Source of the DNA: Oscillospiraceae bacterium
GTDB lineage: Bacteria; Bacillota; Clostridia; Oscillospirales; Ruminococcaceae
Direction of reading: 5' to 3'
Length of the DNA stretch: 10,957 nt
Assembly (NCBI GenBank): GCA_017410745.1
Contig: JAFPPJ010000168.1
Span: 1-10,957 of the forward strand
Made by a program: the position numbers and the translations under genes. The notes below the pieces were generated by a model. That model worked only from the letters and a program-made list of their open reading frames with translations. It was not told the DNA's origin and searched no databases. Below are positions 1 to 6,623 of this stretch, one piece after another (positions within the stretch are counted from its first letter, which is position 1; each line of letters starts with the position of its first letter).

Positions 1-137
1 ATCAGATAGCTCTTATCTATTCATACAAATAATGTTATACTGTTGCCGATGATAGAGAAATGTTGCCAAATCGTTGCCATTCGGCTCAACCGCACCTTGA
101 AAAGTACGGTATTACGCCGTTTCAGCAAGTGTTTGCA

Positions 138-1115
138 TTATTCCCACTCTATTGTAGCGCAGGGCTTGGGAGTAAGGTCGAACATTACGCGGTTTACGTT
201 CTCTACCTCGGAGGTTATGCGTGCGGTGATGTGCTGCAGAAGATCAAAGGGCACATTCTCCACGGTAGCGGTCATTGCATCGGTGGTGTTCACGGCGCGG
301 ATTATTACGGGATATGCAAAGGTGCGCTTGCCGTCCTTCACGCCAACGGAGCGGAAATCGGGCACTGCGGTGAAGTACTGCCATACCTTGCCCTCAAGAC
401 CGTTCTTTGCGAATTCCTCGCGGAGTATCGCATCGCTCTCGCGTACAGCTTCAAGGCGGTCACGGGTGATGGCACCGAGGCAGCGAACGCCAAGGCCGGG
501 GCCGGGGAATGGCTGACGGTATACCATATTGTCGGGAAGGCCGAGTGCCTTGCCTACTACACGCACCTCATCCTTGAAGAGGAACTTCAGCGGCTCTACC
601 AGCTCGAACTTGAGATCATCGGGAAGTCCGCCCACATTGTGATGTGCCTTTACACCGTCGCTCTCGAGTATGTCGGGATATATCGTGCCCTGTGCAAGGA
701 ACTCTATGCCGTCCTGCTTGCGGGCCTCCTCCTCAAATACGCGTATGAACTCAGCGCCTATAATCTTGCGCTTCTTCTCGGGTTCTGCCACGCCGGAGAG
801 CTTGTTAAGGAAACGATCGACCGCATCCACATATACAAGGTTGGCATTCATCTGATTGCGGAATACTTCTATGACCTGCTCGGGCTCGCCCTTGCGAAGA
901 AGTCCGTGATTGACATGCACGCATACCAGCTGCTGTCCCACTGCCTTGATGAGCAGTGCCGCAACTACCGAGCTGTCAACACCGCCGGAAAGTGCGAGCA
1001 GTACCTTCTTGCTGCCTATCTGCGCACGAAGCTCACCGATCTTCTCCTCGATGAATTTCTCGGCAAGTGCCTGCGTGGTGATCCTTTCCATTTCGGGTCT
1101 TACATTTGATTCCAT
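138..1115 (-). CDS. guaA: GMP synthase ATP-pyrophosphatase subunit, without glutaminase domain
   Basis: This 325-residue protein matches the C-terminal half of GMP synthase, which adenylates XMP and aminates it to GMP in purine synthesis. The PP-loop SGGVDSS is at residues 43-49, the QPFPGPGLGVR block at 201-211, and the protein ends TIEWE, the usual C-terminus of the family's dimerisation domain. Two-domain bacterial enzymes are about 510-525 residues long and start with a glutamine amidotransferase domain. That domain is absent here, and the DNA just upstream encodes sbcC. The protein therefore resembles the ATPase subunit of split, archaeal-type GMP synthase and would need ammonia or a separate glutaminase. 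I chose the ATG at 1115 because AAAGGAG lies 8 bases upstream. A longer start at 1175 would add 20 residues and overlap the sbcC stop (ATGA), but the extra residues look like translated spacer. The final block reads KPCATIEWE, where KPPxTIEWE is more usual. The family call is firm; the physiological role is inferred. Confidence 0.93.
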   Translation of the reverse strand: MESNVRPEMERITTQALAEKFIEEKIGELRAQIGSKKVLLALSGGVDSSVVAALLIKAVGQQLVCVHVNHGLLRKGEPEQVIEVFRNQMNANLVYVDAVDRFLNKLSGVAEPEKKRKIIGAEFIRVFEEEARKQDGIEFLAQGTIYPDILESDGVKAHHNVGGLPDDLKFELVEPLKFLFKDEVRVVGKALGLPDNMVYRQPFPGPGLGVRCLGAITRDRLEAVRESDAILREEFAKNGLEGKVWQYFTAVPDFRSVGVKDGKRTFAYPVIIRAVNTTDAMTATVENVPFDLLQHITARITSEVENVNRVMFDLTPKPCATIEWE

Positions 1116-1123
1116 AGCCATCT

Positions 1124-1130
1124 CTCCTTT
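1124..1130 (-). promoter_or_regulatory. Shine-Dalgarno site deciding the guaA start
   Basis: The minus strand reads AAAGGAG here. Three in-frame ATGs are possible: 1175, 1121 and 1115. The site is 2 bases from the 1121 ATG, too close, and 8 bases from the 1115 ATG, a normal distance. It lies downstream of the 1175 ATG and so cannot serve it. Confidence 0.8.
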
Positions 1131-1171
1131 TTTATATTGACCGCATGAGTTCGGTATTGCCATTTTACCTG

Positions 1172-3898
1172 TCATACCATGACCCTTGCGCTGCTTATGC
1201 CCTTGTTATCCTTTGTGACATCTATCCTCATATCTATCTCGTTTTTCAGCGAGTCCACATGAGATATGATGCCTATGAGCCTGTGTGCCGCCAGCGTCTT
1301 GAGCGCGCTGACCACCTTGTCGAGCTTGTCGCCGTCAAGCGAGCCGAAGCCCTCGTCTACGAACATCGTATCAAGGCGTATGCCGCCTTCCCTGTCCTGT
1401 ACGACCTCCGACATTGCCACGGCCAGTGCGAGCGATGCCTGGAAGGATTCGCCGCCCGACAGGGACTTTATTTCACGCTTCTCGTTGTTGTAGCAGTCGA
1501 TAACATCTATATCAAGGCCGACCTTGCTGTTGCCCTTGCTCTGCTCGCTCCTGCTGAGCCTGTACATGCCGCCTGTCATCTCGCTGAGATGGCGGTTTGC
1601 ATACTCAAGTATCTTGTTGAAATACCAGGACAGCACGAACATCTCGAAGGTCATCTTCGCACCCGTTCCGCCGCTTACCGTCCTGAAAAGCACGGAATAC
1701 ATACCATATTCCTTTTCAGCGGCTGCCTTGTCTGCAAGTATCGGCACTATCGCATCAAGTGCTTCCTTGTTGCGGCTCCTGCGTGTCACTGCCTGCTCTC
1801 TTTCGCCCGAAAGCTGCGCCTCACCGGCTTCAAGTTCCTGCTGTTCGTTTCTCTTTGCGGTGATATCTATATCGCTGCCCTCTGCAAGCTGTTCATTGAG
1901 AAGTCTGATGCGCCCTTCAAGCGACTTTGAATCTTCATTTGCCTTTTGAAGCTTCGCCGCTGCTTCGGAGTGATCCTTGTCGATCGCATCAGCACGGCTT
2001 TTCAGCAGATCGATATTGTTCCTCGCTTCTTTCTCGCTGTCATATGTCAGCTGAGTCCTTATCTCTGCTATACGGCTTTCTGCATTTTCCTTTGCGCTGC
2101 GGACAGCCGTCTGCTCCTTCTCTGCTTCGGTGATGTCACTCAGCATTTTATTTGCTTCATCTTCCGCTTTTTGTATAAGGACTTCATTCAGCTCAACATA
2201 ACGTTTTGCCTTTTTTTCTGCTTCTTTATACCTGATGCGTGCATCCTTTAATTTTTCATTGACAGCGGCTATTTCCGCGTTTATGTCCGCTCCCGCGTCT
2301 AATTCGGCATTCTTGAACATATCCTGTACTGTGCGTTCCTTTTCTTCCAGGGATGCCTTTACAGATGATGCCTCTGCTGATGCCTCGGAAGCGATATCCG
2401 ACTGTTTCTTTGCCGCCTTTTCCGCTCTCTTTACATCTTCCTGCGACGGCGCATTCATGGAATGAGCTGCCGGCAATGGATGGTCGAGCGAGCCGCATAC
2501 AGGGCATGGCTCATTGTCGCGGAGCTGCTCCGCCATGATGCCTGCCTGTTCGAGCAGGAAACGCTGACGGCATTCGGATGCCTCCCTTTCAAATGCGGCA
2601 GACTTCTCTATCTCTTTCTGAGCATACGCCTGTGCCTTGACAAGTTCGGCTCTTGTCTCATCTATATCTTTGAGCTTTTGTGATATGTCCTCGAGGGCTT
2701 TCATTTTTGCAGCGAGTACCTTCCCCGCATAGGTTATCCTTTCGCACTCTGCCTTTGCACCTTCAAGAGATGAGCGTTCAGCTTTGAGCTCACCTATCTT
2801 TTTTATCCTGTGCTCATGATTGCCCTTGAGCTGCAGTATCGCGTGGGACAGATCATCGTACTTTGCCTCGCATCTGCTCTTTGTATTCTTCTGATTTTCC
2901 AGCTCCTTATACTGTACAAGCTGCGCTTCAAGCTTTGCCGCATCGCTGTTCAGCCTGTCCCTTTCGGGAAGGAGCGCCGCCTTCTTTTCCTTTTCTTCAT
3001 TGAGCTTCTGCAGAGCGGGTATTATATGTTCGTATTCTTCCCCGAGCCTGTCACGGTCGGCCTGCTTCTTTCTGCGGTCTTCGCCCTTTGAGATATCAGC
3101 CTTAACCGTATCGAGCGCCGTCCTTATATTGCCCAGCTTCGTATTATACTCACCTACAAGGGCATCATCTTCGGCTGTCATGTCTCTGAGCAGCGACAGT
3201 ATATCATCTTCCTTAGAATCCGAATTTATGCCCTGCCATTTCTCTGCAGCCGCTCCTGTGGGCTTTACTCCGTTTATCTGCTCGTTGAGCCTTGAATTCT
3301 GCTTATCGTAATTTTCCTTTGCTCTGTCAAATCTTGCCTTCAGCTTTCTGCTGAACTGATCGTATTTATCTGTCTTGAACAGGTCGCGGAATATCTTTTC
3401 GCGTTCCTTGGAATTAGCATATATAAGCCTGAGGAATTCACCCTGCGCTATCATCGCCACCTGCCTGAACTGCTCATAGCCAATGCCGAGTATCTCGCCT
3501 ATCTTCCTGTCGCACTCTGCATTCTTGAATACATTGTCGTCATAGCTGAGGACTGATTCGCCCTTCTGCGTGGTAGTGCCCTCGCGCTGACCCTTCTGCG
3601 GTCTCTCATGATCCGATGTCCTTGACACGGTATACATCTTGCCCCTGTACTCAAAAACGAGCTCGACCTTTGTAGGAGTGAACTTGTCGGCAAACTTCGA
3701 TCTCATCATCCTGCCGTCGCGTTCTTCACCGCTCCCCTTTCCGTAGAGGGCATATGTTATCGCATCGAATATCGTAGTCTTGCCCGCGCCCGTGTCACCG
3801 GTGATAAGATAGAGGCCTCTGCTGCCGAGGAGATCAAAATCTATCTCTTCCTCGCTGTACGAGCCGAACGCCTTCATATAAAGCCTTACAGGTCTCAT
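1172..3898 (-). CDS. sbcC: SbcC, Rad50-like ATPase subunit of the SbcCD nuclease
   Basis: This 908-residue SMC/Rad50-family ATPase pairs with SbcD to cut DNA hairpins and process double-strand ends. Walker A GDTGAGKT is at residues 34-41 and the Q-loop AQGEF is around 151-155. Two long charged coiled-coil stretches (roughly 200-450 and 480-720) flank the zinc hook C465-P-V-C468, which joins two SbcC molecules. The ABC signature SLSGGE is at 812-817 and Walker B with the D-loop reads VDEGFGSLD, with D848 and E849 as the metal and catalytic pair. All motifs are intact. The protein is somewhat shorter than E. coli SbcC (about 1048 residues), which suggests shorter coiled-coil arms. The start MRPVRLYMKAFGSY is typical of the family. 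GGAGG lies 7 bases upstream, inside the sbcD 3' end, and the start overlaps the sbcD stop as ATGA, so translational coupling is likely. Confidence 0.97.
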   Translation of the reverse strand: MRPVRLYMKAFGSYSEEEIDFDLLGSRGLYLITGDTGAGKTTIFDAITYALYGKGSGEERDGRMMRSKFADKFTPTKVELVFEYRGKMYTVSRTSDHERPQKGQREGTTTQKGESVLSYDDNVFKNAECDRKIGEILGIGYEQFRQVAMIAQGEFLRLIYANSKEREKIFRDLFKTDKYDQFSRKLKARFDRAKENYDKQNSRLNEQINGVKPTGAAAEKWQGINSDSKEDDILSLLRDMTAEDDALVGEYNTKLGNIRTALDTVKADISKGEDRRKKQADRDRLGEEYEHIIPALQKLNEEKEKKAALLPERDRLNSDAAKLEAQLVQYKELENQKNTKSRCEAKYDDLSHAILQLKGNHEHRIKKIGELKAERSSLEGAKAECERITYAGKVLAAKMKALEDISQKLKDIDETRAELVKAQAYAQKEIEKSAAFEREASECRQRFLLEQAGIMAEQLRDNEPCPVCGSLDHPLPAAHSMNAPSQEDVKRAEKAAKKQSDIASEASAEASSVKASLEEKERTVQDMFKNAELDAGADINAEIAAVNEKLKDARIRYKEAEKKAKRYVELNEVLIQKAEDEANKMLSDITEAEKEQTAVRSAKENAESRIAEIRTQLTYDSEKEARNNIDLLKSRADAIDKDHSEAAAKLQKANEDSKSLEGRIRLLNEQLAEGSDIDITAKRNEQQELEAGEAQLSGEREQAVTRRSRNKEALDAIVPILADKAAAEKEYGMYSVLFRTVSGGTGAKMTFEMFVLSWYFNKILEYANRHLSEMTGGMYRLSRSEQSKGNSKVGLDIDVIDCYNNEKREIKSLSGGESFQASLALAVAMSEVVQDREGGIRLDTMFVDEGFGSLDGDKLDKVVSALKTLAAHRLIGIISHVDSLKNEIDMRIDVTKDNKGISSARVMV

Positions 3899-4989
3899 AC
3901 ATCTTCCTCCCTTATCTCCCTGAATATCTCACCGATCACCTCGGCATATTCGGCGGGTATGTCGTATTTGTTGACCTTGCTGAAGAACTCCGAGAACATC
4001 TCCTCGTCCGTTTTCTTCCCTATCTCATCAAGCGATACATATCCTTCATCCGCTCCGCCTTCCGCATTAATATAGCGAAGCTCCATCATATTCGGGAATA
4101 CATTTCTAAGTCTGTTCCCCGCATAGGGCACAGGCTCCTTGTCGGTCAGTTTGACATATATGTAATCCTCGGATGTGCCGGAGTCTATCAGCTCCTCAAA
4201 TGTTCCCGTCACGTCGCGCATCTCATGGAGAGGCCTGAGAGGTACGAGCCTGTAGCTGATATCGTCCTTGCTGCCTATCTCCACCACCGTGACCGATGTG
4301 TCATATGGTGTTTCCGGCAGGGAGTAATGCAGCGGACTTCCGCAGTATCTCACATTCTTTGCAGGATCCTGCGGCTTATGTATATGCCCGAGTGCGGTAT
4401 AGTCGAATTTCCCGAAAAGTGCCGGGTCTACATAATCAAGTGTGCCTATGGTCTGCATGATGCAGTTCTGATGCGCCACAAGTATGTTTATCCTGTCGGG
4501 GTCGATATCCATTTTATCCACCGCAGCCGCAGCCGCATCGTTGTATCCGTTTATCTCTTCCTCGGTGAAGACCTTTTTCACGCTGTATGGCCTGATAAAA
4601 GGCAGCAGCCATATATCCGCAGATATATCACCGTCCGTGATCGTCACGGGCGTTATCTCTCCGCTGTACACCGGCGATATATGCAGACCGCTCCTGCTCA
4701 TGAATCTGCTGCCGAATGCCACGCGCTCCGCGCTGTCATGATTGCCGCTTATCATCAACACGGCTATATCACGGCTGATGATGTCGTACAGGAAATCATC
4801 GAGCATCGTCACTGCCTCACCTGCAGGCATAGTCCTGTCATATACATCGCCTGCGATCATCACGGCGGCAGGCTTCTCGTCATCTATTATTCCCAATATC
4901 TGATCGAGTATATGCTTCTGATCGTCATAGAGAGATACTTCCTTGAGCCTTTTGCCGATGTGAAGATCTGCAAGATGTATCAGCTTCAT
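3895..4989 (-). CDS. sbcD: SbcD, Mre11-like nuclease subunit of SbcCD
   Basis: This 364-residue metallophosphoesterase nuclease is the catalytic partner of the adjacent SbcC. Metal-binding motifs are in the expected order: D8-L-H10, GDVYD (47-51), GNHD (82-85), H173 in VAHQ, and GHIH (201-204). The length is close to the family norm. The frame stays open upstream into cysK, but I chose the ATG at 4989 because the family begins MKxxHxxDxHxG, and because AAAGGAG (4995-5001) lies 5 bases upstream. That Shine-Dalgarno site overlaps the cysK stop codon, with only 10 bases between the genes, so sbcD is probably translated from the cysK transcript. The 3' end overlaps sbcC by four bases (ATGA). The C-terminal part (about 260-364) lacks catalytic motifs and should include the region that contacts SbcC. 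Confidence 0.96.
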   Translation of the reverse strand: MKLIHLADLHIGKRLKEVSLYDDQKHILDQILGIIDDEKPAAVMIAGDVYDRTMPAGEAVTMLDDFLYDIISRDIAVLMISGNHDSAERVAFGSRFMSRSGLHISPVYSGEITPVTITDGDISADIWLLPFIRPYSVKKVFTEEEINGYNDAAAAAVDKMDIDPDRINILVAHQNCIMQTIGTLDYVDPALFGKFDYTALGHIHKPQDPAKNVRYCGSPLHYSLPETPYDTSVTVVEIGSKDDISYRLVPLRPLHEMRDVTGTFEELIDSGTSEDYIYVKLTDKEPVPYAGNRLRNVFPNMMELRYINAEGGADEGYVSLDEIGKKTDEEMFSEFFSKVNKYDIPAEYAEVIGEIFREIREEDV

Positions 4990-4999
4990 ATTAACTCCT

Positions 5000-5938
5000 T
5001 TACTCGTCGGATTCGTCAAACAGCGGAGTGGAAAAATACCTTTCTGCGGTATCGGGAAGTATCGTGACCACCGTCTTTCCCTCACCGAGCTTTTCTGCAA
5101 GCTTGAGAGCTGCAGCCACATTCGTGCCGCTCGAAATACCGCACATTATGCCCTCCATATCCGCAAGGCGCTTCGCTGTGCCAAGTGCCTCCTCATCCGT
5201 GACTATATGTATGTGATCGTATATCTCGCGGTTGAGTATCGCAGGAATGATGCCGTCGCCTATGCCCATCTGCAGATGAGTGCCTATGGTGCCTCCTGCA
5301 AGTATCGCCGCATGCTCGGGCTCAACTGCCCATATCTCCATATCCGGGTACTGCTTTTTCAGCGTCTCGCCTATTCCGGTTATAGTGCCGCCCGTGCCTA
5401 TGCCCGAGCAGAATCCGTGTATAGGGCCTGCGGTCTGTTCAAGTATCTCAAGTGCAGTATAGTATTTATGCGCATAGGTATTGTTTATATTCTCGAACTG
5501 CTGCGGTACGAACACCCTCGGATCCTTTGCCTGCATATCAAGAGCGATCTCCACGCACTTTCTGATGCATTCGCCTATATCACCATCATCATGCACGAGT
5601 ATCACCTCTGCGCCATAGTGCCGCACCAGCTTGCGTCTCTCCTCGCTGACGGAATCGGGCATGATTATTACAGTGCGATATCCTTTGACCGCACCCACAA
5701 GCGCAAGACCTATCCCCTGATTGCCGCTCGTAGGCTCTACAATGACAGTATCGGGACCTATAAGTCCGCTCTTCTCGGCACAGCGTATCATGTTGTATGC
5801 CGTCCTTGTCTTGATCGAGCCGCCGACGTTGAGCCCTTCGAACTTGACAAGTATCTCCGCACTTCCGGGCTTGTGCATACGGTTAAGGCGTATCATAGGT
5901 GTGTGTCCTATCGCATCGAGTATGTTATTGTATATCAT
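5000..5938 (-). CDS. cysK: Cysteine synthase (O-acetylserine sulfhydrylase), PLP-dependent
   Basis: This 312-residue fold-type II PLP enzyme should convert O-acetylserine and sulfide to cysteine and acetate in the cytoplasm. The PLP lysine is K43 in GGSIKTR, the substrate loop is TSGNQG (70-75), the PLP phosphate loop is GTGGT (181-185), and the C-terminal part carries PDTAERYFST. Length and motif order fit CysK. Some positions differ from E. coli CysK: Q74 replaces the threonine of TSGNTG, and PDTAERY replaces PDTGERY. O-acetylserine is therefore the likely but not proven substrate; O-phosphoserine or cystathionine-type relatives share the fold. No cysE or sulfur transport gene is in the window. 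The ATG at 5938 has AGAGG about 8 bases upstream. A promoter with a perfect TATAAT lies just upstream, so this is probably the first gene of the cysK-sbcD-sbcC-guaA run. Confidence 0.93.
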   Translation of the reverse strand: MIYNNILDAIGHTPMIRLNRMHKPGSAEILVKFEGLNVGGSIKTRTAYNMIRCAEKSGLIGPDTVIVEPTSGNQGIGLALVGAVKGYRTVIIMPDSVSEERRKLVRHYGAEVILVHDDGDIGECIRKCVEIALDMQAKDPRVFVPQQFENINNTYAHKYYTALEILEQTAGPIHGFCSGIGTGGTITGIGETLKKQYPDMEIWAVEPEHAAILAGGTIGTHLQMGIGDGIIPAILNREIYDHIHIVTDEEALGTAKRLADMEGIMCGISSGTNVAAALKLAEKLGEGKTVVTILPDTAERYFSTPLFDESDE

Positions 5939-5976
5939 ATCTGTTTCCTCTTGCCTATTATAGATTTAACATATAT

Positions 5977-5991
5977 ATTATAACATACAAT
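5977..5991. promoter_or_regulatory. Imperfect dyad over the cysK -10 box
   Basis: The plus strand reads ATTATA-ACA-TACAAT, an inverted repeat with one mismatch that contains the cysK -10 box. It differs by one base from the perfect dyad core at the gltA promoter (8060-8074). It could be an operator, or it could follow partly from the shared extended -10 sequence. No binding protein can be assigned from sequence. Confidence 0.35.
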
Positions 5992-6005
5992 ACCTACAAA
6001 TTCAA
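5977..6005 (-). promoter_or_regulatory. Sigma-A-type promoter of cysK
   Basis: On the minus strand a -35 box TTGAAT (6000-6005) is separated by 17 bases from a perfect -10 TATAAT (5977-5982). The -10 is preceded by TGT, making it an extended -10. Transcription would start near 5970, leaving a leader of about 31 bases with no room for a T-box or riboswitch. A second TATAAT at 5957-5962 has no good -35. Confidence 0.75.
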
Positions 6006-6059
6006 GCGGTACGCCAAAATTCTATCATCATTACACATAAGGCAAGGTCAAAGGCGGGT

Positions 6060-6074
6060 GCAGACTCAGCCTGC
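6060..6074. repeat. Interrupted palindrome, imperfect copy of the 8232-8246 element
   Basis: The plus strand reads GCAGACTCAGCCTGC, matching 14 of 15 bases of GCAGGCTCAGCCTGC at 8232-8246. The one difference spoils one arm of the palindrome. Both copies sit between the end of one transcript and the promoter of the next gene, as a small dispersed intergenic element would. Confidence 0.45.
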
Positions 6075-6126
6075 TAATCTATAATACGGATATATACAGC
6101 AGATACGATCCTACACCATAAGGCCG

Positions 6127-6170
6127 CAGGGCAGCACATACAGCGTGTCAACGCTGCATGTGCTGCCCTG
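6127..6170 (-). terminator. Long hairpin after the regulator gene, probable terminator
   Basis: A 13-base perfect arm (6127-6139 with 6158-6170) continues, after one A/C mismatch, into a 6-base inner stem (6141-6146 with 6151-6156) closed by the loop GTCA. On the minus strand it begins 4 bases after the regulator stop codon. No run of T follows on either strand (the minus strand continues CGGCCTTATGG), so it is not a textbook intrinsic terminator. It may instead stabilise the 3' end or act with a factor. Confidence 0.55.
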
Positions 6171-6174
6171 TATC

Positions 6175-6582
6175 TCATGAACCGCTGAGGCATTCCTTGC
6201 TTTCGCACTCCATGCATTTCTGTATGTGATTTTTCAGCTTGTTGAAGGATTCCACACTTATGTCATGCTCCATGCGGCACGCATCATCAAGCGCAGTATC
6301 CTTGTCAACGCCGAGATTTATCAGCCAGTCCGACAGGACGATGTGCTTTTCATATATGCTTTCCGCTATTATACGGCCTGCTTCCGTAAAGGTAATGTAT
6401 CCCGAATCGTCTATCAGGATGAACCCGCCTTCCTTGAGCAGCCCCATTGCACGGCTGACGCTGGGCTTTGACACCTGCATCTCCCTTGCAACGTCGATGG
6501 AGCGTACTTCACCGTTCCTGTTCTGTACTACAAGTATGGCTTCGAGATAGTCTTCACCCGAACGTCTTAGATTTTTAGCCAT
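6175..6582 (-). CDS. DtxR/MntR-family metal-dependent transcriptional regulator
   Basis: This 135-residue protein has an N-terminal winged helix (about 8-70, recognition helix near SKPSVSRAMGLLKEGG at 38-53) and a helical dimerisation domain with metal ligands. It lacks the SH3-like third domain of DtxR, so its size matches MntR. By motif alignment, D11 and E14 match MntR D8 and E11, H80 matches MntR H77, and C102, E105 and H106 match the same residues of DtxR. The site therefore mixes an MntR-like Asp with a DtxR-like Cys, and I cannot say whether manganese or iron is sensed. The C-terminus has a cysteine cluster, C123, C126 and C131. I chose the ATG at 6582 over 6588 because GGAGG lies 8 bases before the former but only 2 before the latter. 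It sits 41 bases downstream of gltA, suggesting co-transcription. No metal transporter gene is visible. Confidence 0.9.
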   Translation of the reverse strand: MAKNLRRSGEDYLEAILVVQNRNGEVRSIDVAREMQVSKPSVSRAMGLLKEGGFILIDDSGYITFTEAGRIIAESIYEKHIVLSDWLINLGVDKDTALDDACRMEHDISVESFNKLKNHIQKCMECESKECLSGS

Positions 6583-6590
6583 AACCATAT

Positions 6591-6595
6591 CCTCC
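6591..6595 (-). promoter_or_regulatory. Shine-Dalgarno site deciding the regulator start
   Basis: The minus strand reads GGAGG. It is 2 bases from the ATG at 6588 and 8 bases from the in-frame ATG at 6582, so the second ATG is the likelier start and the product begins MAKNLRRSGEDYLEA. Confidence 0.75.
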
Positions 6596-6623
6596 GAATA
6601 TTTCTTGTCACGGATATGCAGCC

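Noticed and set aside
98..124. Possible terminator hairpin after guaA
   Set aside because: Only two 4-base stems with a bulge and no T-run; too weak to call.
60..1109. A 349-codon open frame on the plus strand opposite guaA
   Set aside because: It is fully antisense to a gene with clear motifs, has no ribosome site and resembles no known family. It is a by-product of the codon pattern of the real gene.
1116..1175. Longer guaA start at 1175 with an ATGA overlap to sbcC
   Set aside because: The strong AAAGGAG site lies inside this extension and fits the ATG at 1115; the 20 extra residues do not look like the family.
1145..1930. A 261-codon plus-strand frame opposite the 3' part of sbcC
   Set aside because: It is a shadow of the sbcC C-terminal ATPase coding sequence, with no start signal.
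4225..5067. A 280-codon plus-strand frame opposite sbcD
   Set aside because: It crosses the sbcD/cysK junction antisense to both genes and shows no domain.
4990..5121. N-terminal extension of sbcD into cysK
   Set aside because: The SbcD family begins at MKLIHLADLHIG, and the ribosome site next to the cysK stop fits that ATG.
6080..6085. TATAAT on the plus strand between the regulator and cysK
   Set aside because: There is no plus-strand gene downstream and no good -35 box.
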